Assembly (NCBI RefSeq): GCF_958304185.1
Contig: NZ_OY284437.1
Coordinates: 1 to 64,000 of the forward strand
Origin: an uncultured Erythrobacter sp.
GTDB lineage: Bacteria; Pseudomonadota; Alphaproteobacteria; Sphingomonadales; Sphingomonadaceae
Reading direction: 5' to 3'
Length of the DNA stretch: 64,000 bases
The notes beneath the pieces are model-generated. The model had not been told where the DNA came from. It ran no database searches and saw only the letters and a list, made by a program, of their open reading frames with translations. The translations under genes and the position numbers were made by a program. This document shows, one piece after another, positions 8,137 to 14,863 of the stretch. Positions within the stretch are counted from its first letter, which is position 1; the number at the start of each line of letters is the position of its first letter.

Positions 8137-8540
8137 GCCGGCACCACCGGCCCGGAGCTTTCAAGCTGGAGCGTGTAGCTGCGCTCCCCATTGAAATCCC
8201 CGGCATAATCCAGCCGCTGCACCAGAAACCGCCCATGCAATTTCTCTCCATCCTCGAAGGACAGTTCGTAATTGTCGAGCGTCCCCGCGAGCGCATGGGC
8301 GCGCACGGTGGCTTCGGCGGTGCTGCCGAGGAAGATCCCTGCCGCGCTGACCGAGACCGAGCGGGTGCCCGCGCCTGACAGCAGGTCGCGCCAGCCGCCC
8401 GATTGCTTGTGGGTGACGACCACGGTGTCGCCATTGATCGACATCTGCGTCGTGCGCAGGCCAGCGATGGTCTGGTAGGCCGGAGGCGACGCTCCATCGG
8501 CGATCTTGAGCAGGAAGGCGGCGCCGGATTGTGCGGGCAT
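8133..8540 (-). CDS. GTA major tail tube protein (g9, TP901-1 family)
   Basis: The 135-residue sequence has the tail tube pattern: an N-terminal Gly-Ala-Ala-Phe-Leu-Leu-Lys, Gly-Leu-Arg-Thr-Thr-Gln near residue 27, Asp-Thr-Val-Val-Val-Thr, Trp-Arg-Asp-Leu-Leu-Ser-Gly-Ala-Gly near 52, Ser-Val-Ser-Ala-Ala-Gly-Ile-Phe, and a final Leu-Glu-Ser-Ser-Gly-Pro-Val strand. This is the most abundant tail component and forms the hexameric tube rings. The start codon is preceded by a GGAGAA ribosome site. Length and position are exactly as in other GTA clusters. Confidence 0.92.
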   Translation of the reverse strand: MPAQSGAAFLLKIADGASPPAYQTIAGLRTTQMSINGDTVVVTHKQSGGWRDLLSGAGTRSVSVSAAGIFLGSTAEATVRAHALAGTLDNYELSFEDGEKLHGRFLVQRLDYAGDFNGERSYTLQLESSGPVVPA

Positions 8541-8552
8541 AATGGCTTTCTC

Positions 8553-8942
8553 CTAAAGCGGGGCGAACAGGCGGAAACGGTATTCGAGCAAGGCGCCGCG
8601 GCGGTTGTCGGCGCGGGCCTCGCTGCGCGAACGCAGGAAGCGGATCGAGGCGAGTTCGAAGCCGGGCTGGAACGGTGGCAAATCCAGCACGCGCCGCTCA
8701 ATCGCGCTGAGCAGACCGGCATCGCCCGCCGTCAGGTCTGTGTAGCTCTCAAGTTCAAGCGCGACGCGGACCTCGCGGCCCGTGCGATCCTTGGTGCCCC
8801 AGTCGGTCGAGGCGCTGGCGGCGATACCCAGCCACGGCGGGGTGACGGAGAGCGGCGCCTCTTCCTCGATCGCGTTGATCGTTGCCAATGCGGGATCGGC
8901 GGCCAGCCAGGCGATCAGCGCGGCGCGCAGGTCATTTTCCAT
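8553..8942 (-). CDS. GTA tail terminator, DUF3168 (g8)
   Basis: A 129-residue DUF3168 protein: an N-terminal helix with Leu-Arg-Ala-Ala-Leu-Ile-Ala-Trp-Leu, a strand Trp-Leu-Gly-Ile-Ala-Ala-Ser, and a conserved end Ala-Leu-Leu-Glu-Tyr-Arg-Phe-Arg-Leu-Phe. ATG 8942 was chosen because family members begin there and GGGAG lies about 8 nt upstream. The first 11 nt overlap the end of the small gene upstream. It caps the tail tube and joins it to the head connector. Confidence 0.88.
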   Translation of the reverse strand: MENDLRAALIAWLAADPALATINAIEEEAPLSVTPPWLGIAASASTDWGTKDRTGREVRVALELESYTDLTAGDAGLLSAIERRVLDLPPFQPGFELASIRFLRSRSEARADNRRGALLEYRFRLFAPL

Positions 8943-9102
8943 CGCGGGGGTCTCCCAACAAATCGGGCCACAGCGCGTCGGCCGAATGCCAGTCCGAGCG
9001 CGCTGGCGAGCGGCGCTTGGTCGCAAGGCCTGCTGCGATCCGCGCGGCGCGGGCGCGCAGGCGCTGCACCAGTTGGTCTGCGCGGGCGGAGGCGCGGATC
9101 AT
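8932..9102 (-). CDS. Small basic protein in the GTA g7 (stopper) position
   Basis: A 56-codon gene found by its overlaps: ATG 9102 overlaps the g6 stop as ATGA, and its end overlaps the g8 start by 11 nt. The product is rich in Arg and Ala with one predicted helix (residues 5-30), ending Trp-Pro-Asp-Leu-Leu-Gly-Asp-Pro. It is about half the size of the RcGTA stopper protein, so either the stopper is reduced or this is an unrelated connector. Position supports a head-tail connector role; sequence alone does not. Confidence 0.6.
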   Translation of the reverse strand: MIRASARADQLVQRLRARAARIAAGLATKRRSPARSDWHSADALWPDLLGDPRDGK

Positions 9103-9656
9103 CCGAACCGCACGTCGCGCCACGGCCGCCACAGGGCGGTGACGCTGGCAGGCGGAACTGCACTGGCGCTGGCTCCGCTGGGGGCATCGCGGTGGCGGAA
9201 GTGATGGGCGGCGAGCCGGATGATGCCATGCCGCAACGGGGCGGGCAGTCCGCTCCAGTCCTCGGCAATTCCGACCACGAGTTGCAGCGCAAGGCCTTGG
9301 CCGTCCAACGGGCGACGCAGCTGGATGCAGGCCGAGCCTGAGATGCGCCATTCCAGCGCGTCCGCCAGCGCGGCGATGACCTCGCGGGTGCCGTCCGTTG
9401 TTATGAGTGCCGCGCCGGTCACCTCGCGAACGGGGCGGGAGACTAGCTCCTGCCATCCCCCCGCCAGCGGGATGAGTTCCTCGACCGTCTGCCGAAGTGG
9501 CGTCTTGCCGGTGAAGGCTTCGCAGATGGTCAGGCTGGCATGGAGCAGTTGCGCAAGCGTTTCGTCTTCGTTGGGGCGGTTGATCCCGAGCCAGTGCTTG
9601 AGCTCCGCCAACGCGGCGTCGCCTGGCACCGGGGGCTGCACGATAGTCCGCTGCAT
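9099..9656 (-). CDS. GTA head-tail connector/adaptor (g6)
   Basis: A 185-residue protein whose first half follows the phage head-tail connector helical pattern (Leu-Lys-His-Trp-Leu-Gly-Ile, Asp-Glu-Thr-Leu-Ala-Gln-Leu-Leu, Ala-Phe-Thr-Gly-Lys). ATG 9656 was chosen for its GGGAG site 8 nt upstream; a longer frame to 9770 would run through a 14-bp inverted repeat and lacks conserved sequence. The C-terminal part (Gly-Ile-Ile-Arg-Leu-Ala-Ala-His-His) is typical of connector proteins. It should bind below the portal and start the neck. Confidence 0.85.
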   Translation of the reverse strand: MQRTIVQPPVPGDAALAELKHWLGINRPNEDETLAQLLHASLTICEAFTGKTPLRQTVEELIPLAGGWQELVSRPVREVTGAALITTDGTREVIAALADALEWRISGSACIQLRRPLDGQGLALQLVVGIAEDWSGLPAPLRHGIIRLAAHHFRHRDAPSGASASAVPPASVTALWRPWRDVRFG

Positions 9657-9690
9657 CGCGGTGTCTCCCAGAATGTGATTCACAAGAAGT

Positions 9691-9743
9691 GCGCCCGCAT
9701 CGCTGGTGTCAGGCGTGGGAACGGCCTGGAGCGATGCGGGCGC
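9691..9743 (-). terminator. Large stem-loop downstream of the GTA capsid gene
   Basis: A perfect 14-bp inverted repeat (9691-9704 and 9730-9743) with a 25-nt loop that holds a further 5-bp pair. It sits in the 149-bp gap between capsid stop and connector start. There is no T-run after it, so it is more likely a Rho-linked or mRNA 3'-stabilising structure than a classical terminator. Confidence 0.55.
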
Positions 9744-9805
9744 GAGAGCCGGCGGGGGCGAAGGGGACACGCCGCCGCGCCGGGGGACGAGGTCTGGCGC
9801 TGGGC

Positions 9806-10960
9806 CTAGGCCTCGATCTTCAGCAGCTTGATCGCGTTGGAATCGAGTACCTTCCCGCCGATCCGCTTGGTCGCGTAGAAGTGCACGAAGGGCTTGTTGG
9901 TGTAGGGATCGCGGAGCACCTGCGTGGCACCGCGCTCCGAGATCAGATAGCCGGAGCGGAAGTTACCGAAGGCAATCGGGAAGGTGCCGGCGGCGACATC
10001 AGGCATATCCTCGGCCTCGACCACCGGGTAGCCGAGCAGGCGGTCGGGCTGGCCTTCGACCAGACCCGGCTGCCAGAGAAATGCGCCATCGACCGTCTTG
10101 AGCTTGCGGATCGCAGCCAAGGTCGCCGAGTTCATGACGAACACTGCGCCCTGGCGGTAACCGGCCTTGAGCATATGGATCAGGTCGATCAGCTTGGTGT
10201 CAGGCGCAGTGCCGAGCCCGGTGGCGTTGCCCGAGCCAGCATATTGCAACGTGCCAAATGCGCGCGCGGCGTCAGCGGTGGTGGCCTTGGCCGCAGTGAG
10301 GAAGCCTTCAGGCTGGTTGGTGCCGGTGCCTTTGACGAAGGCACTGCCTTCGGCGCGCGCGAACTCGACCGCAATCTCGCTGGCGAGCCAGGTTTCAATG
10401 TCGAACCCGGCATCGTCGAGCATCGCCTGGCTGGCGGCCGGATTGGCGTAGAGATCGCCCATCGGCGGGGCGATTTCCGCAAATTTGGGCGTGGCGGTCT
10501 CGGGCCGCGTGGCCACTTCGCTGACCCAGCCTGAGGCCGTGCCGCTGGTGGTGACCAGCTTGCGATAGCCTGCCGTCCCGGTCTGAACGACCTGCGCGAT
10601 AGCGCGGATCGGGCTGATGCTGGTGAGGGCATCTGCGATCAGTGCGTCGATCTGGCGCGGCACGGCAAAGCCGCCGTCAGCCGGAACGACCCCGCTGATC
10701 GACTTCAGCTCGGTCTCGCGCCCGCGCCGCAGATAACCATCGACGAAGCTCTTCACTTCGGCCGCATCGCTTGCCGGAGCGCTGCCGCCCATCGCCGGAC
10801 GGCTGGCCGCGCGGGCAACCTTGTCGAGCCGCGATTTCACCTCGTCAACATCGCCGCGCAGTGCGGTGATATCGGCTTGGGCCTGATCCTGCCGCGCCAG
10901 AAGATCGAAGCTGGCGTCCAGCGGGTCGTTGGCGGTCGTCGGAGTGGGGGTATTGTCCAT
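9806..10960 (-). CDS. GTA major capsid protein, HK97 fold (g5)
   Basis: A 384-residue HK97-family capsid. Residues 1-65 form a helical, partly coiled-coil scaffold-like delta domain (Leu-Leu-Ala-Arg-Gln-Asp-Gln-Ala-Gln-Ala) that the prohead protease would remove. The mature part has the Gly-Gly-Phe-Ala-Val-Pro motif, Glu-Ile-Ala-Val-Glu-Phe-Ala-Arg-Ala-Glu-Gly spine helix, Gly-Thr-Gly-Thr-Asn-Gln-Pro-Glu-Gly-Phe-Leu and the C-terminal Arg-Ile-Gly-Gly-Lys-Val. Strong hairpins lie before and after the gene, unlike the tightly overlapping neighbours, which suggests it is expressed as its own module. Confidence 0.95.
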   Translation of the reverse strand: MDNTPTPTTANDPLDASFDLLARQDQAQADITALRGDVDEVKSRLDKVARAASRPAMGGSAPASDAAEVKSFVDGYLRRGRETELKSISGVVPADGGFAVPRQIDALIADALTSISPIRAIAQVVQTGTAGYRKLVTTSGTASGWVSEVATRPETATPKFAEIAPPMGDLYANPAASQAMLDDAGFDIETWLASEIAVEFARAEGSAFVKGTGTNQPEGFLTAAKATTADAARAFGTLQYAGSGNATGLGTAPDTKLIDLIHMLKAGYRQGAVFVMNSATLAAIRKLKTVDGAFLWQPGLVEGQPDRLLGYPVVEAEDMPDVAAGTFPIAFGNFRSGYLISERGATQVLRDPYTNKPFVHFYATKRIGGKVLDSNAIKLLKIEA

Positions 10961-10985
10961 GGGCAGTGGCCTTTCGGTTGGGCAG

Positions 10986-11010
10986 AAAAAAGGCCGCCCC
11001 TGCGGCGGCC
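10986..11010 (-). terminator. Intrinsic-terminator-like hairpin between protease and capsid genes
   Basis: On the minus strand a 7-bp all-GC stem (11010-11004 with 10998-10992) closes a 5-nt loop and is followed directly by six T (10991-10986). This has the full form of a Rho-independent terminator inside the GTA operon, 26 nt before the capsid start. It could reduce read-through or act as a 5' stabiliser of capsid mRNA. Confidence 0.65.
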
Positions 11011-11039
11011 GGTGGAAAGAGAGTGTGTGGCGGGCGCGC

Positions 11040-11447
11040 TCAGGCGAGCAGATGGACCCGCGCCAGATGGTGGAGCGGGTTGGTCACGAGGCTGACTTCG
11101 AACAGGTCGATCTCCAGCAATTCGCGCCCCCGCTCAGATTGCCGCGCCGCACGGGTGCGGAAGCCGAAGCTGAGGCCGGTGACGTGGCCTGCCGCCAGCA
11201 GATGTGCCGCGCGGCTTTCGGGCCGGTCGATCCGGGCGATGACGCGCAGGCCGCGGGCATCCTCGGCGGCCTGTTCGATCACGCCGATCGGCTGATCTGG
11301 CCGGTGTTGCCAAAAAAGCGGCAATGGCCCCGGACGCGCCGCCAGCGTGCGGGCAAAGGCACCGCGCCGGATCGTGTCGCGCCCGGCATCGGCAATGTCG
11401 AACAGGGCGGCATAGCCGGCAAAGCGCAGCGGGGCGGGCGCGCTCAC
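11040..11447 (-). CDS. GTA prohead protease, HK97 family U35 (g4)
   Basis: A 135-residue serine protease. The start is GTG 11447, which overlaps the preceding stop as GTGA; the family pattern (Leu-Arg-Phe-Ala-Gly-Tyr-Ala-Ala-Leu-Phe) begins there. The likely catalytic residues are His48 (Trp-Gln-His-Arg-Pro) and Ser93 (Thr-Gly-Leu-Ser-Phe-Gly-Phe), with the following Leu-Phe-Glu-Val-Ser-Leu-Val-Thr motif. It matures the capsid by cutting the delta domain. It is compact compared with many phage homologues but keeps the core. Confidence 0.9.
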   Translation of the reverse strand: MSAPAPLRFAGYAALFDIADAGRDTIRRGAFARTLAARPGPLPLFWQHRPDQPIGVIEQAAEDARGLRVIARIDRPESRAAHLLAAGHVTGLSFGFRTRAARQSERGRELLEIDLFEVSLVTNPLHHLARVHLLA

Positions 11448-11749
11448 AGCCGGTCCCACATGCCGAACCGCACTGCGATCCCGATCAGCAGCAGCGCCAG
11501 CGCGCCGCGCACGATCCAGTCGACCAGCGCCTTCCACGCGCTGGTCTTGGCATCGCGCCACGCCCTCAGCAGTTCGCGCAATTCGACGAGATCGCTCTCC
11601 GCGCCCGCATCGCCGAGGCCGAGCCGTTCCAGCGCGCGGTCAGTGGCGAGCACGCTGGTTTCCTCGATGATAGCGCGCAAAGTGACCACTTCGGCCCCTT
11701 CATCGCGCGCCTGCGCCATCAGGCTGGCGAGGATGTCTTCTCGGCTCAT
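11444..11749 (-). CDS. Small GTA protein with a C-terminal membrane helix (g3.5 position)
   Basis: A 101-residue protein between portal and protease, overlapping both by 4 nt. Residues 1-75 are helical and acidic; residues 77-96 (Trp-Ile-Val-Arg-Gly-Ala-Leu-Ala-Leu-Leu-Leu-Ile-Gly-Ile) form one transmembrane segment. Similar small proteins, often labelled DUF6127, occupy this slot in sphingomonad GTA clusters; that label is from memory. The function is unknown. A tail-anchored protein in a head module might link assembly to the membrane or to lysis. Confidence 0.75.
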   Translation of the reverse strand: MSREDILASLMAQARDEGAEVVTLRAIIEETSVLATDRALERLGLGDAGAESDLVELRELLRAWRDAKTSAWKALVDWIVRGALALLLIGIAVRFGMWDRL

Positions 11750-12903
11750 GGGGCAGTCTCCTCAGGCGGCAGGCCCAGCATCTGGCGCTTTTCAGCGCGG
11801 CTCAGGAAATCGGCGTCCGAGACCTGCGACCACAGGCGCTCACGGTCTTCGGACAGGGCCGGAACCCGGTCGAGATCGATCCTGAGCTCGGCATCGGGAA
11901 ACCACGGGGCGAGGCCTTCGCGCAGGGCTGCAAGCAGCTTTTCGGCGAGTGGCAGCAGAGTCAGCCGCCACAGTGCGCGGCTTGCCTCGCGGTAATTGGC
12001 GTAGGTGTTGTCACCCGGCAGGCCGAGCAGCATCGGCGGCACGCCAAACGCCAGCGCGATATCGCGTGCCGCCGCGCTCTTGAGGGTCGCAAAGTCCATG
12101 TCGGCCGGCGTCAGCGCCATGCTCTGCCATTTGAGCCCGCCGTCGAGCAGCATCGGGCGGCCGGCATTGACCGCGCCCGAAAAGGCAACGTCGAGCTCGC
12201 GCTTCAGCCGGTCGAACTGTTCGAGCGTCAGCGCCGCGCCGTCCCCCGTTTCGTGAACCAGCGCGCCCGAAGGCCGCGCCGCATTCTCCAGCAGTGCGCG
12301 GTTCCAGACGGTCGCCGCATTGTGGATCAGCACCGCCTGCCATGCCGCCTGAAGCGCGCCTGCCCCGCGATGATCGTCGAGCGGGTGCATCGTGCGGATC
12401 GCGATCACGCCGGGCCACCCATCCTCATCCTCGACCGGCAAACGGCTGGTGTGGCCGCCGACGGTGTAATCATAGCCGCACGGCCAGCCATTGTGATCGA
12501 GCACCACCTTGACCCGGTCCGGGCGCAGCGCGAACAGCTCGACCGGCACACCGGCCGCGTCCTTGAGGATTTGCACATAGCCATTGCCGTGCAGCAGCAG
12601 GTTGGCCGCGAGCGTTTCGATCAGCGATTGGCCCGCGCTGGTCGCCGTCACCAGTGCCGCCAGACGCGGGTCGGAGCATTGGAGCGGCGCCTGCCCAACC
12701 CCCTCGGCCAGCAGCCGCACCGAACGCTGGGCAATCGGATTGGCCAGAAACCCCTCGGTGATTCCCTTGGTGTAATCGTAGCCCCGTAGCCCCAGGCCGG
12801 GATCAAATGCTGGCATCCAGCCCTGCATGGCGCCATGCGCAAGCGGCACGCGGGTGCGCTCCCCGCCCTTGAAGGCGGAGAGGATATTGTCGAGCAAAGC
12901 CAT
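11746..12903 (-). CDS. GTA portal protein (g3, HK97 family)
   Basis: A 385-residue phage portal. Recognisable features are the N-terminal wing, Asn-Pro-Ile-Ala-Gln-Arg-Ser-Val-Arg-Leu-Leu-Ala-Glu (residues 56-68), Leu-Leu-His-Gly-Asn-Gly-Tyr-Val-Gln-Ile-Leu near 104-114, and the C-terminal Ala-Phe-Gly-Val-Pro-Pro-Met-Leu-Leu-Gly followed by Asp-Asn-Thr-Tyr-Ala-Asn-Tyr-Arg-Glu-Ala. The dodecameric ring is the DNA entry and exit gate of the head. It starts 14 nt after the terminase stop and its end overlaps the next gene by 4 nt. Confidence 0.95.
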   Translation of the reverse strand: MALLDNILSAFKGGERTRVPLAHGAMQGWMPAFDPGLGLRGYDYTKGITEGFLANPIAQRSVRLLAEGVGQAPLQCSDPRLAALVTATSAGQSLIETLAANLLLHGNGYVQILKDAAGVPVELFALRPDRVKVVLDHNGWPCGYDYTVGGHTSRLPVEDEDGWPGVIAIRTMHPLDDHRGAGALQAAWQAVLIHNAATVWNRALLENAARPSGALVHETGDGAALTLEQFDRLKRELDVAFSGAVNAGRPMLLDGGLKWQSMALTPADMDFATLKSAAARDIALAFGVPPMLLGLPGDNTYANYREASRALWRLTLLPLAEKLLAALREGLAPWFPDAELRIDLDRVPALSEDRERLWSQVSDADFLSRAEKRQMLGLPPEETAP

Positions 12904-12917
12904 TGCAGTTCCTTCGG

Positions 12918-14243
12918 TTAGATCTGCCGCACGCTGGGGCGAAGCTGGCGCCCCAGCAGCAATTCAGTGAGCGCCCAGACGGCCGCATCGGCGCGGTCGG
13001 GGCTGTTGCCTGGGCCAGCGTAGGTGCCGCCCGCCAGCAAGCCGCACAGCTGATCTTCCAGCCGCGCGAACACGCCCACGTGTCTCACCCGCCCGGCGGC
13101 ATAGAGCGCTGCGACCGGCTCGGCCCGGGCGGCCTTGCCGCGGCTGGCGTGCACCAGCTTGATCGGCAGCGCCTGATTGGCGGCGCGCAGCACGCTTTCG
13201 ACCATCGCGCCGCCCTGATTGGCTTCGGCCACCACCCGGTCGGCGTTCCATTCGCGCGCGCTATCTGCCACCCGCTCAGCCCATACGGCCGGAGCGGCGC
13301 CGCTCACCGAGCAATCGGCCAGCACCCGCGCGATCCCGTCTTGTCCGAGTGCGGCGACGATGATCCCGCATTCGTCGCCATGCGCGCTGGCCGGGGGATC
13401 GACCGCGACGACGATCCGCACGGCTTCAGGCACCGGGCTATATTCGCGGGCCTGTTCGAGCAGCGCGCGGGTCCACAGCGCGCCTTCGACATCCTCCAGC
13501 AACTCGCCGTCGATCTCCTGCCGGGCGAGATTGCTCCCACCAAACTCGTTCGCGATCGCGGTGAGGAACCGCTCAGGCAAGTTGGCTGCATTTGCCAAGG
13601 TCGAACCGCGTGAGATCACGACCTCGCCCGATTGCTCCTGCCTGACCAATCGCTGCACGAGTGGCACCGCACGCGGCGTAGTGGTGACCATGATGCGCGG
13701 GTCAGGCCCTAGCCGCAGGCCCATCAGCAGGTTGTCCCAGCAGCGGGTTGCCCGTTCATGCGCCAGCGGCCACTTGCCGATCTCGTCACACCAGGCGTGA
13801 CTGTGCTGTGGGCCGCGCAGGCCTTCCGGCTCGGCAGCAGAGAATAGCTGCACCTGCGCGCCATTGGCGAACCGCACGCGGTGGAGCGAGGGTTCGAAGT
13901 GCGGCATCCGGTCAGGCGGGCAGACCGCCATCAGGCCGGATTCGCCCTCCACCATCACCGCGCGCGCTTCGGCCAGCGATGCGGCAACCAGCGCGATCCG
14001 GGCGGTCGGGTCCGCTTCGGCAATCTGGCGCACCCATTCGGCGCCGGCGCGGGTCTTGCCGAACCCCCGCCCCGCCATGATCATCCAGATGCGCCAATCG
14101 CCCTGCGGCGCGCATTGCGCGCGGCGCGCGAGCAGTTGCCAGTGAAACCGGAATTCGGCCTTCTCCTTGTGGTCGAGGGCATTGGCGATGAGCGGGCCGG
14201 CCTCCTCCTCGTCCTCGTCCATCCACTCAAGATCGGCGCTCAA
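12918..14243 (-). CDS. GTA large terminase subunit (g2)
   Basis: A 441-residue packaging motor. The ATPase has Walker A Gly-Arg-Gly-Phe-Gly-Lys-Thr (58-64) and a Walker-B-like Ala-Trp-Cys-Asp-Glu-Ile near residue 150. The C-terminal RNase-H-type nuclease domain carries Val-Ala-Val-Asp-Pro-Pro and Asp-Glu-Cys-Gly-Ile motifs near 265-280. All key residues appear intact, so head-full packaging activity is plausible. ATG 14243 overlaps the small-terminase gene stop by 4 nt. Confidence 0.95.
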   Translation of the reverse strand: MSADLEWMDEDEEEAGPLIANALDHKEKAEFRFHWQLLARRAQCAPQGDWRIWMIMAGRGFGKTRAGAEWVRQIAEADPTARIALVAASLAEARAVMVEGESGLMAVCPPDRMPHFEPSLHRVRFANGAQVQLFSAAEPEGLRGPQHSHAWCDEIGKWPLAHERATRCWDNLLMGLRLGPDPRIMVTTTPRAVPLVQRLVRQEQSGEVVISRGSTLANAANLPERFLTAIANEFGGSNLARQEIDGELLEDVEGALWTRALLEQAREYSPVPEAVRIVVAVDPPASAHGDECGIIVAALGQDGIARVLADCSVSGAAPAVWAERVADSAREWNADRVVAEANQGGAMVESVLRAANQALPIKLVHASRGKAARAEPVAALYAAGRVRHVGVFARLEDQLCGLLAGGTYAGPGNSPDRADAAVWALTELLLGRQLRPSVRQI

Positions 14244-14716
14244 CGCGCGCCGTCCGCGCGGGCGCGCTCGTGTTTGAGCCGCAGGCGGATTTCTTCGACC
14301 TTGCGATCGATCGAGGCGCGCACTTCTGCCGCGCTGACATTGCGTTGCTGCGCCATAGCCTGCGACGCGGTGTCGCGGTGCGCGGCGAGCAGGCGGATCG
14401 CGTTGGCGAAATCATAGCGGCCCGCATCCATCGTGGAATGATCGCCCTGCCGCAACCGGCGGACCACTTCCATTTCGAGATGGGTGTAGCCCTCCCACAA
14501 GGCGGCAAGCCACAGGGTGGCGAATGCGGGTTCCTCGCGCCGAACCTTGTAGGCGCGGCTGACACTGATCCCGGCCTTGGCGGCGGATTCGGTGACGTTG
14601 GAGCTTTCGGCAAGGTGATCGAGGAACAGCACCCGCCAATGGTTATTGACCCTTTTGGTTTCTCCTTCCCGCAGCTCGGGACGGATGAGGATGTGCTTGC
14701 CTCGCGGCTTGGCCAT
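14240..14716 (-). CDS. GTA small terminase-like protein (g1), first gene of the cluster
   Basis: The 158-residue product begins at ATG 14716, with a CCAGGAGAA ribosome site upstream; an extension to 14758 would enter the leader hairpin. It has a helix-turn-helix (about residues 41-60, Asn-Val-Thr-Glu-Ser-Ala-Ala-Lys-Ala-Gly-Ile-Ser) and a long C-terminal helix (110-150) that may oligomerise. The RcGTA g1 product is the TerS subunit and has lost specific pac recognition, in keeping with random packaging. The N-terminal basic tail (Lys-Pro-Arg-Gly-Lys-His) is notable. Confidence 0.82.
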   Translation of the reverse strand: MAKPRGKHILIRPELREGETKRVNNHWRVLFLDHLAESSNVTESAAKAGISVSRAYKVRREEPAFATLWLAALWEGYTHLEMEVVRRLRQGDHSTMDAGRYDFANAIRLLAAHRDTASQAMAQQRNVSAAEVRASIDRKVEEIRLRLKHERARADGAR

Positions 14717-14745
14717 GACGGGTTCTCCTGGCGCCAAAACGAACA

Positions 14746-14772
14746 GGCGGCACTCCACTGGGGAGCGCCGCC
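14746..14772 (-). promoter_or_regulatory. Hairpin in the 5' leader of the GTA operon (possible attenuator)
   Basis: An 11-bp stem with one mismatch (14746-14756 with 14762-14772) and a 5-nt loop lies 29 nt before the first GTA start codon. On the transcript it is followed by UGUUCGUUUU, a weak U-tract. It could act as an attenuator or protect the leader. Confidence 0.5.
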
Positions 14773-14803
14773 TGGGCGAATCGCTATTTCTCGATGATGC
14801 CCT

Positions 14804-14832
14804 TTCCTAACCGGAGAGCGCCACGATGTCAA
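14804..14832 (-). promoter_or_regulatory. Candidate promoter of the GTA operon
   Basis: On the minus strand TTGACA (14832-14827) and TAGGAA (14809-14804) are spaced 17 nt apart. The implied transcript has a leader of about 80 nt that includes the hairpin at 14746-14772. A perfect -35 with a moderate -10 suggests either basal or activator-assisted expression. Confidence 0.55.
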
Positions 14833-14863
14833 GAAAAATAACCAATATGGTTCGCAAAGGGGG

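Noticed and set aside
827-14716. Prophage instead of gene transfer agent
   Set aside because: Gene order and families match RcGTA, and no integrase, repressor, replication, lysis gene or flanking att repeat is visible in the window.
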